Source: Alkalihalobacterium chitinilyticum
Lineage (GTDB): Bacteria; Bacillota; Bacilli; Bacillales; Bacillaceae_F
Assembly: GCF_029028005.1 (NCBI RefSeq)
Contig: NZ_JAOTPO010000017.1
Coordinates: 18,155 to 82,154, forward strand
Length of the DNA stretch: 64,000 nt
Direction of reading: 5' to 3'
Below, piece by piece: positions 43,293 to 54,043 of the stretch. The translations under genes were made by a program, and so were the position numbers. Position 1 is the first letter of the stretch; each line of letters opens with the position of its first letter. A model generated the notes under the pieces. It was not told the origin of the DNA and did no database searches. It saw only the letters and a program-made list of their open reading frames with translations.

Positions 43293-44735
43293 TTATAAGA
43301 ACATCAACGCGACAACTGTAGAAACGATTAATCCGATAATGACCGGAATGAAGCTTTTACGAACAAGGTCCATAACTGGAATTTTAGCAAAGCCTGCGAT
43401 CGCAATGATTGGTGACCAGGCGATTAACGTACCGCCACCAACCCAAATGGCACCCATTTGTCCGATCGAGGCTAGTGTCGTTCCATCCACTCCAATACTT
43501 TGACTCAATGCATCTGACAGGGAACCGATTAACGGTAAAGCAGAAAAGCCAGAACCATCTAAGCCTGATATCATCCCTAATAACAGGACGCCAAAGCCAG
43601 TAATAAATGCGTTTTCAGGAATGGCGTGTTGCCCTGCCTGAACTAAATCAAATAAAAAGGCTGGGGCTTGATCCGGGTCCTCCAAGCGAAAAATCTTCGC
43701 TGCAAAATCTCCGCTGCCAATGAAGAAAAAGCCCGCAATCGGAATTACAACTCCCATCACTTTAAAGGCGAACATAAATCCTTTCGTTATATGATCAGCC
43801 ACATTCTTCAGGGAAGACTTTACATTTTTTGCGAAAGCAGCCCCAATAATTAAAATGACAGCAATCCCGCCAATGAGTGATGCACCAGCACCGCTTTCAA
43901 TGGAAGGTACTGCATTTGAAAATGTGGCAAGGACAACATAAACGATGATCGCTAAAAAAGTTAGCGGAACAATTAGGGCGAATAAAAAGCTATATTTGCT
44001 CTTAGCCACTTCGTTTTGTTCGGGTGGACTTATTGCTTGATCTTGTTCTTGATCATCTTCATCATTTTGCTCCCACTTGATAAGATTTTCTTTCGAAGGC
44101 TTGACTATGGATTTCCGAATCATAAAGTAGGCAATAGATAGTGCAACCGCTCCAGTAATAAGTGAGAGTATGAGCGTTTTGTCAGTAATGGCTGCTACAT
44201 CTAAACCTGCAGAAGAAGCGGTTAACCCGGGTGCAACTCGAATGACAAAGTCTGAAGATAAAGCCATCCCGTGACCTGCTAATGAAATCGCAATAGCAGC
44301 ACCGATTGGTGGTAAACCTGCTCGAATGGCCACCGGTATTAGAAGTGCACCTATTAGCGGAACAGCTGGTGCCGGCCAGAAAAATAACGATAGGGCATAG
44401 GTGACAAACACGAGTATCCAAAAGGACAAGTGCCCATTTTTCATCACTTTTTGAAACGGAACAATCATTTGTTCATCAGAACCTATCGCTTTTAAAGCGT
44501 GTAGTAGTGCCGTCATGATCGCGATAATGAGAAATATATTAAAAAGCTCTGCTGCGGCTGTTAAGCTGGCATTAAAGATCGATTGAACCCCCATCAAAAA
44601 TGAACCACTGTAGATCCATCCGACAAAAAAGGTCATTAACAACGCAGGAACGACGACGTTTTGTCTAAAAAGCATCGTCATTATAATGATACATGTGCCT
44701 ATTAAATACATCCAATGGGCTGCAGTTAACTCCAT
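43293..44735 (-). CDS. Polytopic permease of unclear family (DcuC/GntP-like)
   Basis: About 480-residue inner-membrane protein with roughly twelve hydrophobic segments in two halves, joined by a cytoplasmic acidic loop (QNDEDDQEQDQAISPPEQNE). Paired conserved-looking segments FFWPAPAVPLIGALLIPVAI and GLDGSGFSALPLIGSL suggest re-entrant loops as in the ion transporter superfamily (dicarboxylate or gluconate carriers). I do not recognise a specific family. I chose ATG at 44735 because AAAGGAG lies about 11 bases upstream. The substrate is probably an organic anion, inferred only. Confidence 0.65.
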   Translation of the reverse strand: MELTAAHWMYLIGTCIIIMTMLFRQNVVVPALLMTFFVGWIYSGSFLMGVQSIFNASLTAAAELFNIFLIIAIMTALLHALKAIGSDEQMIVPFQKVMKNGHLSFWILVFVTYALSLFFWPAPAVPLIGALLIPVAIRAGLPPIGAAIAISLAGHGMALSSDFVIRVAPGLTASSAGLDVAAITDKTLILSLITGAVALSIAYFMIRKSIVKPSKENLIKWEQNDEDDQEQDQAISPPEQNEVAKSKYSFLFALIVPLTFLAIIVYVVLATFSNAVPSIESGAGASLIGGIAVILIIGAAFAKNVKSSLKNVADHITKGFMFAFKVMGVVIPIAGFFFIGSGDFAAKIFRLEDPDQAPAFLFDLVQAGQHAIPENAFITGFGVLLLGMISGLDGSGFSALPLIGSLSDALSQSIGVDGTTLASIGQMGAIWVGGGTLIAWSPIIAIAGFAKIPVMDLVRKSFIPVIIGLIVSTVVALMFL

Positions 44736-44865
44736 GATATAAATGACTCCTTTCTGAGAAGGTAAGATCGTCAAACAATTATCATGAAATAATGTATGTC
44801 AGCCCATAGGCATTTGTGAAAAAAGAGAAAAGATAGGAAAAGGAAGAAGAGAAAAAAGAAGAAGA

Positions 44866-44921
44866 GGTACCAGGCACCTTTACCACTTTAATAAGTTAAG
44901 TGAGTAAAGGTGCCTGGTACC
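44866..44921. terminator. 18-bp perfect inverted repeat GGTACCAGGCACCTTTAC
   Basis: The arms 44866-44883 and 44904-44921 are perfect reverse complements, with an inner CACTT / AAGTG extension, giving a very stable hairpin. A pyrimidine-rich tract follows on the minus strand and ATTTTTTG on the plus strand. It closes the CNNM/CorC gene and may be a copy of a dispersed Bacillus repeat carrying GGTGCCTGGTACC-like arms. Confidence 0.8.
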
Positions 44922-44935
44922 ATTTTTTGTGGTAC

Positions 44936-46186
44936 TTAGTTTTTTATTTCGACTTTGACTTTTATGATCCGGCGTTCTTCCGCTTCGGTAATGGTAATTG
45001 TTAAATGCTCGTATTCTAATTGCTCACCGGCTGTAGGAACTTTTTGAAAGAGTTCGACTAACCAGCCGCCTAATGTGTGATTCGTACTATTCGGGATTTC
45101 AATATTCGCTAATTGTGCAAAATCATCAAGATCGAAATCCCCGTAAAATTCATAAAGGTTTTCTTCTAATTGATCTACACCGCGTACTTTATCATCATGC
45201 TCATCCCAAATCTCCCCGACTAATTCTTCCAATATATCTTCCAATGTAATGATCCCTGATGTCCCGCCGAACTCATCGATTACGACAGCCATATGGACGC
45301 GATTTTTTTGTAAGATCGGGAGGAGTGTTGAAACGGTTAAAGTTTCAATAACAAACATCGGCTTACGTACAATTTCTCTAATGTTCACTTCTTTATGCTT
45401 AATTAAGTGCGACAGGAAATCACGCTCAGATAAAATTCCGATAATATTATCAATATTTCCTTCGTAAACAGGGATTCTTGAATACCGTTCATCAAATAAT
45501 AACGCGGTCACTTCCTCGAAGGGCATTTCCACATCGATCGCAAATACATCAGTCCTGGGAGTTAAAATTTCTACCACCCGAATATCATTAAAATCTAATG
45601 AGTTATGCAGTAATTCTTTTTCATGATTTTCAATGACACCTTCTTCTTCACTAATGGTTACCATTTCTTTTAATTCTTGTTCGGTGATCGATGGAGTTAA
45701 CCCTTCCTTTGTAACGAGGGCAGAAATTTTTTCTTTTAATTGAACGAGTACCCACGTCAACGGCTTAAATAATTTCATTAGAAACGTTAAAATACCCGCA
45801 ATTTTTAAGGCGAAGGGTTCCGCGTTTTCTTTTGCAAAAGACTTCGGGAGAACTTCACCAAAAATGAGAACAAGAATCGTCATGACAATCGTGCTGACGA
45901 GAAGTCCAGTGTTTGCGCCAAATAAGGTCGTTGCAATTTGGGCAGAAATTGTCGCAGCTGCAATGTTAACTAAATTATTGCCAATTAATATCGTAGATAA
46001 AGCATGATCAAAATGCTGAGTAATGAAATAAGCCTTCTGTCCTCCACTGCGATTTTCATCAGCATAACTTTTAATTCTAATCTTATTTGCGCTCGAATAT
46101 GCTGTTTCCGCTGAGGAAAAGAAGGCGGATAAAAATAAAAGGATGCCAAGAAAAAATAATAAACCTACAGGGATATCCGACAACAT
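44936..46186 (-). CDS. CNNM/CorC-family protein (DUF21-CBS-CorC; Mg/Co exporter type)
   Basis: 416-residue membrane protein. N-terminal DUF21 transmembrane domain (about 1-190; SAFFSSAETAYSSANKIRIK, LILIFGEVLPKSFAKEN), two CBS motifs (VVEILTPRTDVFAID, RIPVYEGNIDNIIGILSERD, VVIDEFGGTSGIITLEDILE) and a C-terminal CorC_HlyC domain (YEFYGDFDLDDFAQL). Relatives export magnesium (MpfA/YhdP type) or are called hemolysin-like for historical reasons. Length is standard. Confidence 0.92.
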   Translation of the reverse strand: MLSDIPVGLLFFLGILLFLSAFFSSAETAYSSANKIRIKSYADENRSGGQKAYFITQHFDHALSTILIGNNLVNIAAATISAQIATTLFGANTGLLVSTIVMTILVLIFGEVLPKSFAKENAEPFALKIAGILTFLMKLFKPLTWVLVQLKEKISALVTKEGLTPSITEQELKEMVTISEEEGVIENHEKELLHNSLDFNDIRVVEILTPRTDVFAIDVEMPFEEVTALLFDERYSRIPVYEGNIDNIIGILSERDFLSHLIKHKEVNIREIVRKPMFVIETLTVSTLLPILQKNRVHMAVVIDEFGGTSGIITLEDILEELVGEIWDEHDDKVRGVDQLEENLYEFYGDFDLDDFAQLANIEIPNSTNHTLGGWLVELFQKVPTAGEQLEYEHLTITITEAEERRIIKVKVEIKN

Positions 46187-46455
46187 AATCGCTCCTAAAA
46201 TAAAAAGATATATTGGTTATTCTGTCCTAAAACATGAAATTGATGAGAGTGGATTAAATTCGAACAGCAAAATCCTAAATAAGACGGTTAATCGGCGAGA
46301 ATGCAGTACATAACAAATGCGTTTAAAGATGGAATTGTGTAAAATGGGTATAGTGTGATCAAAGACAAAGAATGAACAGTACAATCGATTCGGCTAATCC
46401 TTTTAAACTTTATCAATTGATAAATATACATAAACATTTACATAGAGGTGGAAGC

Positions 46456-46908
46456 ATGGAGTGGAAACTTAAAACGTTTGAAGAACTAACAAACCTGGAA
46501 GTGTACAATATATTAAAAGAAAGAACGAATGTATTTGTTGTCGAACAAAATTGCCCTTATGAAGAAGTCGATGGGTACGATCTCGTTTCCCATCATTTAT
46601 TTAAGGAGTTAAATGGAGAAGTTGTTGCCTACCTAAGAATCCTTCCTAAACATGCGAAGTATAAAGAATGTTCGATAGGAAGAGTCATTGTTAAAAAAGA
46701 ATATAGAGGAACTGGTTTAGCTAAAGAAATGCTTAAACGTGCAATTACGATCATTGAACAGGATTTAAATGAAACCGAAATTAAAATTCAAGCCCAACAA
46801 TATTTAGAGCTCTTTTACGGATCATTTGGTTTTAAAACCATCTCGGATGTGTATTTAGAAGATGACATTCCTCATATTGATATGATTTATAAAAGTAGCG
46901 ATAAGTGA
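46456..46908 (+). CDS. ElaA-type GNAT acetyltransferase
   Basis: 150-residue N-acetyltransferase. The N-terminus WKLKTFEELTNLEVYNILKE and RTNVFVVEQNCPYEEVDGYD are characteristic of ElaA. The acetyl-CoA loop region is IGRVIVKKEYRGTGLAKEM. I chose ATG at 46456 (AGAGGTGG upstream) because family members begin here; the frame is open 28 codons further. The substrate is unknown. The stop codon abuts a tandem hairpin repeat. Confidence 0.9.
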   Translation: MEWKLKTFEELTNLEVYNILKERTNVFVVEQNCPYEEVDGYDLVSHHLFKELNGEVVAYLRILPKHAKYKECSIGRVIVKKEYRGTGLAKEMLKRAITIIEQDLNETEIKIQAQQYLELFYGSFGFKTISDVYLEDDIPHIDMIYKSSDK

Positions 46909-47046
46909 AGTGTCCTTCATGGGGATGATGAAGGACAAATCAAGGTGGAAATGCAAGAGAAGTGTCCTTCATGGAGATGATGAAGGACACTTCAAGGTGG
47001 AAATGCAAGAGAAGTGTCCTTCATAGGGCTGATGAAGGACAATGCA
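46907..47046 (+). repeat. 52-bp tandem repeat with hairpin units
   Basis: Copies begin at 46907, 46959 and 47011 (GAAGTGTCCTTCAT...), exactly 52 bases apart; the third is partial. Each has a 10-bp stem TGTCCTTCAT / ATGAAGGACA with a 7-base loop. Between hairpins is the conserved linker TCAAGGTGGAAATGCAAGA. No U-tract follows, so a classic terminator role is unlikely. Confidence 0.92.
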
Positions 47047-47104
47047 GGGAAAGGTTTTTATATGAGTAATGAACGTTATGTACTATAGTGTAATTACGCA
47101 TATG

Positions 47105-47145
47105 AAAAAGGTTGGGATATATTATAGAAAACCCAACCTTTTTTG
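47105..47145. terminator. Terminator between ElaA and rarD genes
   Basis: 12-bp stem AAAAAGGTTGGG / CCCAACCTTTTT with a 15-base loop; runs of A and T outside give function on both strands. Confidence 0.85.
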
Positions 47146-47210
47146 TGTGGCGATTATATGGTTATTTTTGCTGTTTTTTTGATTTAAGTATCCCCACGAG
47201 TGCTTCTATT

Positions 47211-48155
47211 TTATCCCTGAAACGATTTTTTCTTTTGTAGAAATTTAGGTTCTAGCCTAACAAATAACTTTGTCTTACCGAATGAAAAGATAAATAGGGC
47301 TGACCATATAAATAAAAATGAACTGAAGTGCGCGAGTGTAAAAGGCTCTTGAAATAATAGAACGCCCAGAAATAACATAATCGTTGGACCGATATATTGA
47401 AAAAAACCAATGAGAGATAAAGATATTCGTCTAGCACCACTTGCAAATAACAAAAGTGGAATAGCTGTTGCCAAACCTGCGCCAATGAGGAGGAGCATGA
47501 CCTCGAGTCCTTCAGTAGTAAAAGAATTGGCATTTGACCGAGATAAATGAACAACAAATAATAAGGCGAATGGTGTTATTAGCAAGGTTTCAATTGTTAA
47601 ACCAGTCATCGCGCCGACATTGGCAATTTTTTTACATAGTCCGTAAAGGGCGAAACTAACAGCTAATGTTAACGCAGCCCATGGAATACTTCCAAACTGT
47701 ACGGTCATATGTAAAACACCAGTAAATGCTAACACAACCGCAATCGTTTGCCAAAACGATAACTTTTCCTTTAAGACAAGCACCCCTAGAATGACTGTCA
47801 CAATCGGATTAATATAATATCCCAGACTCACTTCGATGACCCGGTCGTTAGTGACGGCCCAAATAAATAAATACCAATTAACACTGATTATAAAAGAGGC
47901 AATGGTAATACTAATCATTTGTTTCGGTTGAGTGAGTATTCCTCGTACTTCTTCTATGAAACTTTTAAACTTTCCGAGTGCAAGTAGGATAATAAGCATA
48001 AAAACTAAACACCAAACAATTCGATGGGCAAGAACTTCATGCGGTGGGATAGTATCTAGTAATTTCCAATAAAGAGGTAATATCCCCCATAGTACATAAG
48101 CACCGATGGCAGATAAGACACCAAGTAGATGTTCTTTTGACTGATCTTGTTCCAA
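47211..48155 (-). CDS. rarD: RarD-type EamA (DMT) transporter
   Basis: 314-residue membrane protein with ten hydrophobic helices in two EamA repeats. The start GVLSAIGAYVLWGILPLYWK, followed by PPHEVLAHRIVWCLVF, is specific for the RarD group, and VSLGYYINPIVTVILGVLVL marks the end of the first half. The role of RarD (named for chloramphenicol sensitivity) is unclear; metabolite export is likely. Confidence 0.9.
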   Translation of the reverse strand: MEQDQSKEHLLGVLSAIGAYVLWGILPLYWKLLDTIPPHEVLAHRIVWCLVFMLIILLALGKFKSFIEEVRGILTQPKQMISITIASFIISVNWYLFIWAVTNDRVIEVSLGYYINPIVTVILGVLVLKEKLSFWQTIAVVLAFTGVLHMTVQFGSIPWAALTLAVSFALYGLCKKIANVGAMTGLTIETLLITPFALLFVVHLSRSNANSFTTEGLEVMLLLIGAGLATAIPLLLFASGARRISLSLIGFFQYIGPTIMLFLGVLLFQEPFTLAHFSSFLFIWSALFIFSFGKTKLFVRLEPKFLQKKKSFQG

Positions 48156-48307
48156 GTTGACTCCTCGATTCCAATTTTAGTAATTTGTAAGAACATTTTA
48201 TGGCGATTTTGGGCAAAAATCAAGAAATTTTAACTCTGGTGAATGAAAGACTAGGTGATCGTACGTAAAAAATGATAGAATAGTAAACGAATTAGAGAGT
48301 AGAGAGG

Positions 48308-49135
48308 ATGCTTATTTTGACTTCAGTACAGGATAGTTTGCGTCATAAAATTTTTCCTCACAACAAATCACTTGACTTACCTTGGGTCATCATGCTTCAT
48401 GGACTTGGAGGGAATTCGAAAATATGGTACAAGCAATTAAAGTATTTTAAACAAAACTTTAATGTCATCACAATTGATTTACCTGATCATCATCCTAATC
48501 CATCTTTCAAAGAGTGGGAGCAGCATAGTTCTTTTAAAACGTGTGCTCAAATGGTGATTCGGGTGTTAGATGAACATAAAATTCGCAAAGCCCATTTTGT
48601 AGGGATTTCTTTAGGATCTGTGGTCATTTATCAGTTGATGAAAACACACAGTCATCGTTTCCATTCGGCTGTTTTAGGTGGAATGGTCGTTCGCTTTAAT
48701 ATACTGTCTGCAACGTTAATTCGATTAGGTAGCGCACTTAAAAACTTCGTACCGTATATGTGGCTGTACCGTTTATTTGCCCAAATTATGATGCCGAAGA
48801 AAAATCACAAGACATCAAGAAGTATTTTCATTCAAGAGGCGAAAAAGATGGGAAGAGCCTCATTTTTGCGTTGGTTTCAACTGGCCAATCATGTTAAAGA
48901 AACAACGCTCGGTGCACATGTAAACATACCGAAGCTATATATTTCTGGTAATGAAGACCATCTGTTTGTAAAACTAGTAAGAGCTCACGTGAAAGACGAT
49001 GTGAATGGTAAATTGCACGTCATTCCAAACTGTGGCCATGTTTGTAACATTGAAAAAAGTGATGAATTTAATGAAAAGGCCATTTCTTTTATCAAATCCA
49101 ATGACAGGCTCTCACAGTTAGTACAAGCGAAATAG
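48308..49135 (+). CDS. Alpha/beta hydrolase
   Basis: 275-residue alpha/beta-hydrolase fold protein. Oxyanion region MLHGLGGNSKIW, nucleophile elbow VGISLGS, acid in ISGNEDHLF and His in IPNCGHVCNIEK form a complete triad. The ATG at 48308 touches an AGAGAGG motif; a TTG at 48317 has better spacing and may be the true start. The substrate is unknown. No signal peptide. Confidence 0.85.
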   Translation: MLILTSVQDSLRHKIFPHNKSLDLPWVIMLHGLGGNSKIWYKQLKYFKQNFNVITIDLPDHHPNPSFKEWEQHSSFKTCAQMVIRVLDEHKIRKAHFVGISLGSVVIYQLMKTHSHRFHSAVLGGMVVRFNILSATLIRLGSALKNFVPYMWLYRLFAQIMMPKKNHKTSRSIFIQEAKKMGRASFLRWFQLANHVKETTLGAHVNIPKLYISGNEDHLFVKLVRAHVKDDVNGKLHVIPNCGHVCNIEKSDEFNEKAISFIKSNDRLSQLVQAK

Positions 49136-49174
49136 GACTACTTCAAATGGTTGTCTTTTTATTCTAAAAAAAAG

Positions 49175-49204
49175 AACTCATTCGCATTAGAATGAGTTTT
49201 TTTG
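49175..49204 (+). terminator. Terminator after the alpha/beta hydrolase gene
   Basis: 9-bp stem AACTCATTC / GAATGAGTT with a 6-base loop and a T-run. Confidence 0.85.
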
Positions 49205-49228
49205 TATTTGTAGGAAATTAAATTTTAT

Positions 49229-49741
49229 TTAAAATATAAATTTACTTAAACCTAGCACAATAAAAATGGAACCTGGTAAAACAGCGAGGTAACGAAGAAC
49301 GAAAGAGTTTCTAATTGTATTTCCTTGTATAACCCCGAAAACAATCGCTGCAAATAGAAAAATCCCAACAAAGAAGGCGAAGCTATACGAACGACCAGCT
49401 AACCCTGCTTGTACGCCATAAGCGAGACCGTCGATATTAATAATGATCGCCAGGCGTATTAAAAAGGAGGGTTGATAGAGGGGAGGATTGCTCAGTAATT
49501 GATAGGCTCCAATTACGATTAACAAAATTCCCGATAACACTTTGATCGCATACGTGGGAATAAACTCTCCGACGACATTACCAAAAAATAAAGCAATAAG
49601 CATGACAAATGCAGTAAAGATCGAAATAATGGTCAATGTTGATAATTCAATTCGAATCCTTTTTAATCCAAAAATAAAGCCAATAATAAACCCGTCTATA
49701 CTTAGTAGAAACAGTGAGAACAGAAAGGCTAGTGCTTCCAT
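49229..49741 (-). CDS. MntP/YtaF-like membrane protein
   Basis: 170-residue membrane protein with six hydrophobic segments in two similar halves. The halves carry LLSIDGFIIGFIFGLKRIRI and IIINIDGLAYGVQAGLAG, the paired Asp-containing helices of the MntP/YtaF manganese-efflux superfamily. It is close to YtaF (sporulation membrane protein) in the ID-G pattern but a little shorter. Metal specificity cannot be decided. GGAGGAAT precedes the ATG. Confidence 0.75.
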   Translation of the reverse strand: MEALAFLFSLFLLSIDGFIIGFIFGLKRIRIELSTLTIISIFTAFVMLIALFFGNVVGEFIPTYAIKVLSGILLIVIGAYQLLSNPPLYQPSFLIRLAIIINIDGLAYGVQAGLAGRSYSFAFFVGIFLFAAIVFGVIQGNTIRNSFVLRYLAVLPGSIFIVLGLSKFIF

Positions 49742-49830
49742 TTAAAAATTCCTCCTACTTTAAGATATTGCTCTAGGCAGGAGGTTATTATAGATTTTTA
49801 ACCAAGTTATAAAATTATATAAAAAGAAGA

Positions 49831-49904
49831 AGATGACTCCTATAGCCTAGCAATTTCAAAGTCCCAATGTGTTTGGAACTTGTAATTGGCTGTTTGAGTC
49901 ATCT
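49831..49904 (-). terminator. Long hairpin after the MATE gene
   Basis: Outer stem AGATGACTC / GAGTCATCT with inner pairing (AGCC / GGCT, AATT / AATT, CAAAGTCCC / TGGAACTTG region). It starts six bases after the MATE stop. A TCTTCTTCTTTTT tract follows on the minus strand, so it probably terminates transcription. Confidence 0.65.
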
Positions 49905-49909
49905 CTCTG

Positions 49910-51283
49910 TTATGCATGGTCTTTTTGTTCCACTTTTCTTACAAAAGACATCTGCTGCCATTTACGACCGCGCCAACGCCACAGCATAAATAGCCCGCGC
50001 AGCCATTCATCTAATATAAATGCAATCCATATTCCGATTAAGCCTAAGCCGAAATAGATTCCTAGAATATAAGAGACGGTAACAGCAATTCCCCACATGG
50101 AGAGAATGCCCATATAAACTGGGAAACGAACATCGCCTGCGGCTCGCAAAGAATTAATGACGACTAAGTTGAACGCTCGACCAGGTTCAAGAATTATAGT
50201 TAATAGGAGTAACAAGCTACCGACTCTAATAATCTCTTCATTCGTAGTAAAAATAGAAAAGATTATGTCACTAAGGAGATAAAAAATAATCGCCATTCCT
50301 GTAGACACGGCTACCGCAATTTTTAAGCTGCGGATACAACGTTTATATGCATCATCTAATTTGTTAGCACCAACTTGATGACCGATTAAAATTTGTGTAC
50401 CTTGCCCGATGGCCACAGAAAAAAGCAGAATAAACATCATGATGTTTTGTGTATATACTTTCGTCGTTAAAGCTTCTGTTCCAATTGAAGCAATAAAGAA
50501 AACAATGACAACTTGCGAAGTATTATAGGCAAGATGTTCTCCTGCTGACGGTATTCCAATCTTAAGCAGGGATTTAATTTCATACTTTGGAAATTTCCGC
50601 AGAAAAGAGAATGATAGATTTCCATTTACGCGTTTATATAGAAGAACGAGTAATACGATAACGCCAAGTCCGCGGCTGACAGCGGTAACGACAGCAACCC
50701 CAGTTACACCGAGTTCTGGAAATCCAAACGCACCGAAAATAAAGATGTAGTTCCCGATAATATTTAAGATGTTCATTCCGATCGTGACATACATCGCATC
50801 TTTCGTAAAACCGTGACTGCGAATTATTGCCCCAGCTGTCATAATTAAAGCTTGAATAAATGAAAACCCACCAACAATCTGTAAATAAGTGACACCGTTG
50901 TCCATCAGTTCTGGCGGGAGATTCATCATTTTTAATAAAAATTCGCTATAGCAGAAGAGAATGATACTTAATAAGAGACCAAAGATGACATTTGCAAATA
51001 AGGATACGACAGCAAATCGATTTGCCTTTTCACCTTCATTCGCCCCTAAATACTGGGCAACTAAAATACTTGTACCTGTTGCAATAAATCCAAACATGAC
51101 GATAATGACTGCAAGCAGCTGGTTGGAAACTCCGACAGCGGCTACAGCATCATCTGAATATTGGCTGAGCATTAAGGTATCCGCATTCCCCATAATCATA
51201 TGAAGCATGATTTCGATAAAAATCGGCCATGTAATGGCAAAGAGGGTTAGCTTTCGCTGTTGTTGTTTTTCATTTTGAAGCAC
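49910..51283 (-). CDS. MATE-family efflux transporter
   Basis: About 457-residue membrane protein with twelve hydrophobic helices in two halves. The MATE pattern is visible in ITWPIFIEIMLHMIMGNADT and AAVGVSNQLLAVIIVMFGF, and in the second half SVAIGQGTQILIGHQVGANK. Such proteins export cationic drugs by Na+ or H+ antiport. GGGGG directly abuts an ATG at 51289, so the GTG two codons later (51283) is the likelier start. Specificity unknown. Confidence 0.9.
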   Translation of the reverse strand: MLQNEKQQQRKLTLFAITWPIFIEIMLHMIMGNADTLMLSQYSDDAVAAVGVSNQLLAVIIVMFGFIATGTSILVAQYLGANEGEKANRFAVVSLFANVIFGLLLSIILFCYSEFLLKMMNLPPELMDNGVTYLQIVGGFSFIQALIMTAGAIIRSHGFTKDAMYVTIGMNILNIIGNYIFIFGAFGFPELGVTGVAVVTAVSRGLGVIVLLVLLYKRVNGNLSFSFLRKFPKYEIKSLLKIGIPSAGEHLAYNTSQVVIVFFIASIGTEALTTKVYTQNIMMFILLFSVAIGQGTQILIGHQVGANKLDDAYKRCIRSLKIAVAVSTGMAIIFYLLSDIIFSIFTTNEEIIRVGSLLLLLTIILEPGRAFNLVVINSLRAAGDVRFPVYMGILSMWGIAVTVSYILGIYFGLGLIGIWIAFILDEWLRGLFMLWRWRGRKWQQMSFVRKVEQKDHA

Positions 51284-51420
51284 TTTCATCCCCCTTTCTT
51301 TTGTAAGATCTCGTTGGTTTAGGTTGTGTTTTAAAGTTAGTTTAAGCCTGAGTACAATAGAACAGACAAATTATTATACATCAATTAACGTCTAATAATA
51401 AATATTTGGAATTGAAAAGA

Positions 51421-51484
51421 GTGACTCCGTTGTGCTGCATTCCTCGTATTTGGCTTGGAGTACGTGGCACATGTAAGGAGTCAC
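51421..51484 (-). terminator. Long hairpin after the neopullulanase gene
   Basis: Stem GTGACTCC / GGAGTCAC with inner complementary stretches (TGTGCTGCATTCC / GGAGTACGTGGCACA). It begins 14 bases after the amylase stop, and CTCTTTTC follows on the minus strand. It shares its stem core with 43187 and 49831. Confidence 0.6.
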
Positions 51485-51497
51485 CCGCCTTTAATGA

Positions 51498-53331
<1,834 letters not shown>

Positions 53332-53337
<6 letters not shown>

Positions 53338-53349
53338 GCGCTTGCACAA
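53332..53349 (-). promoter_or_regulatory. LacI-family/cre-like operator at the neopullulanase promoter
   Basis: The palindrome CAAGCGCTTG (core 53335-53344) sits inside TGTCAAGCGCTTGCACAA. It overlaps the -35, so a CcpA or MdxR-like repressor bound here would block the promoter. Confidence 0.65.
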
Positions 53350-53468
53350 CCTGTAGTATGGGCATGGATGGAAAGGTAACATTGGTTTTACAAGAGAAAT
53401 TATTGCTAAATATATCTTTTTAGAAAGGAGAACTATGGATAAAAAATAGTTTTTATCATAACTATAGT

Positions 53469-53480
53469 GCAATCGATTGC
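53469..53480. promoter_or_regulatory. Palindrome GCAATCGATTGC
   Basis: Perfect 12-bp palindrome with a LacI-type centre, between the divergent nplT and mdxE genes. It could be an additional operator allowing looping. No other gene was seen in the 791-bp region 53253-54043 beyond the sites listed. Confidence 0.4.
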
Positions 53481-53684
53481 TTAAATGAAGCACGATGTAC
53501 TATTAAAGATCGTGCAATACACCTTTCGAGGTAAGAATAATCCTTGAGTAAGGGTACTCTTTAGTACTAGTAATTATACTAGACTGGACGAATGAAAAAA
53601 AGAAGAGTTATTACATCTAAAGCCATGACCAATAAACAAAATAAGTCATTTAGGTGACAACGAAAATATTTTCGTAAAAAAGTA

Positions 53685-53713
53685 TTGTCAGTGTAGATAA
53701 TCGATTGTATAAT
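53685..53713 (+). promoter_or_regulatory. Promoter of the mdx operon
   Basis: TTGTCA (53685-53690) and TATAAT (53708-53713), 17-base spacer. Transcription would start near 53720, giving a leader of more than 300 bases before mdxE. Two operators lie just downstream, as roadblocks. Confidence 0.7.
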
Positions 53714-53726
53714 AAATTCAACAAAG

Positions 53727-53740
53727 TGCAAACGTTTTCA
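53727..53740 (+). promoter_or_regulatory. LacI-family/cre operator TGCAAACGTTTTCA
   Basis: Matches the CcpA consensus TGWNANCGNTNWCA except C in place of W at position 3, and contains the CAAACGTTT centre shared with the site at 62630. It lies just downstream of the predicted mdx transcription start. Confidence 0.75.
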
Positions 53741-53779
53741 CATTGATTGTGTGCGTAAGCTTTTTTTAAAAACTCTTTA

Positions 53780-53795
53780 TGCAAGCGGTTGCTCA
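53780..53795 (+). promoter_or_regulatory. Second LacI-family operator (TGCAAGCGGTTGCTCA)
   Basis: Imperfect palindrome with GCAAGCGGTTGC core, 53 bases from the previous operator, about five helical turns, on the same face of DNA. Confidence 0.6.
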
Positions 53796-54043
53796 TAAGG
53801 TGTGATCATTTATCTTACAAAGCCTAAGATAAATTCGAATCATTTAGTATGAAATTCGAATAGAAAATAGCATTGTTATAGAAAATAAATGTATCGTATC
53901 CATTAACTATCGCTTGCTGTCAAAATGTGTACAAGCCTTAATGAACTTTATCATTTAAAGGAGGTGTATAATACTTAGTCGTTTTGTAAGTAAAAGGATG
54001 TTCTATTATTTATTAATTATTCTTTAAAAAGGGGAAATCGATT

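Noticed and set aside
46907..47046. 52-bp repeats as a CRISPR array
   Set aside because: Linkers between hairpins are themselves repeated, so there are no unique spacers, and no cas gene is in the window.
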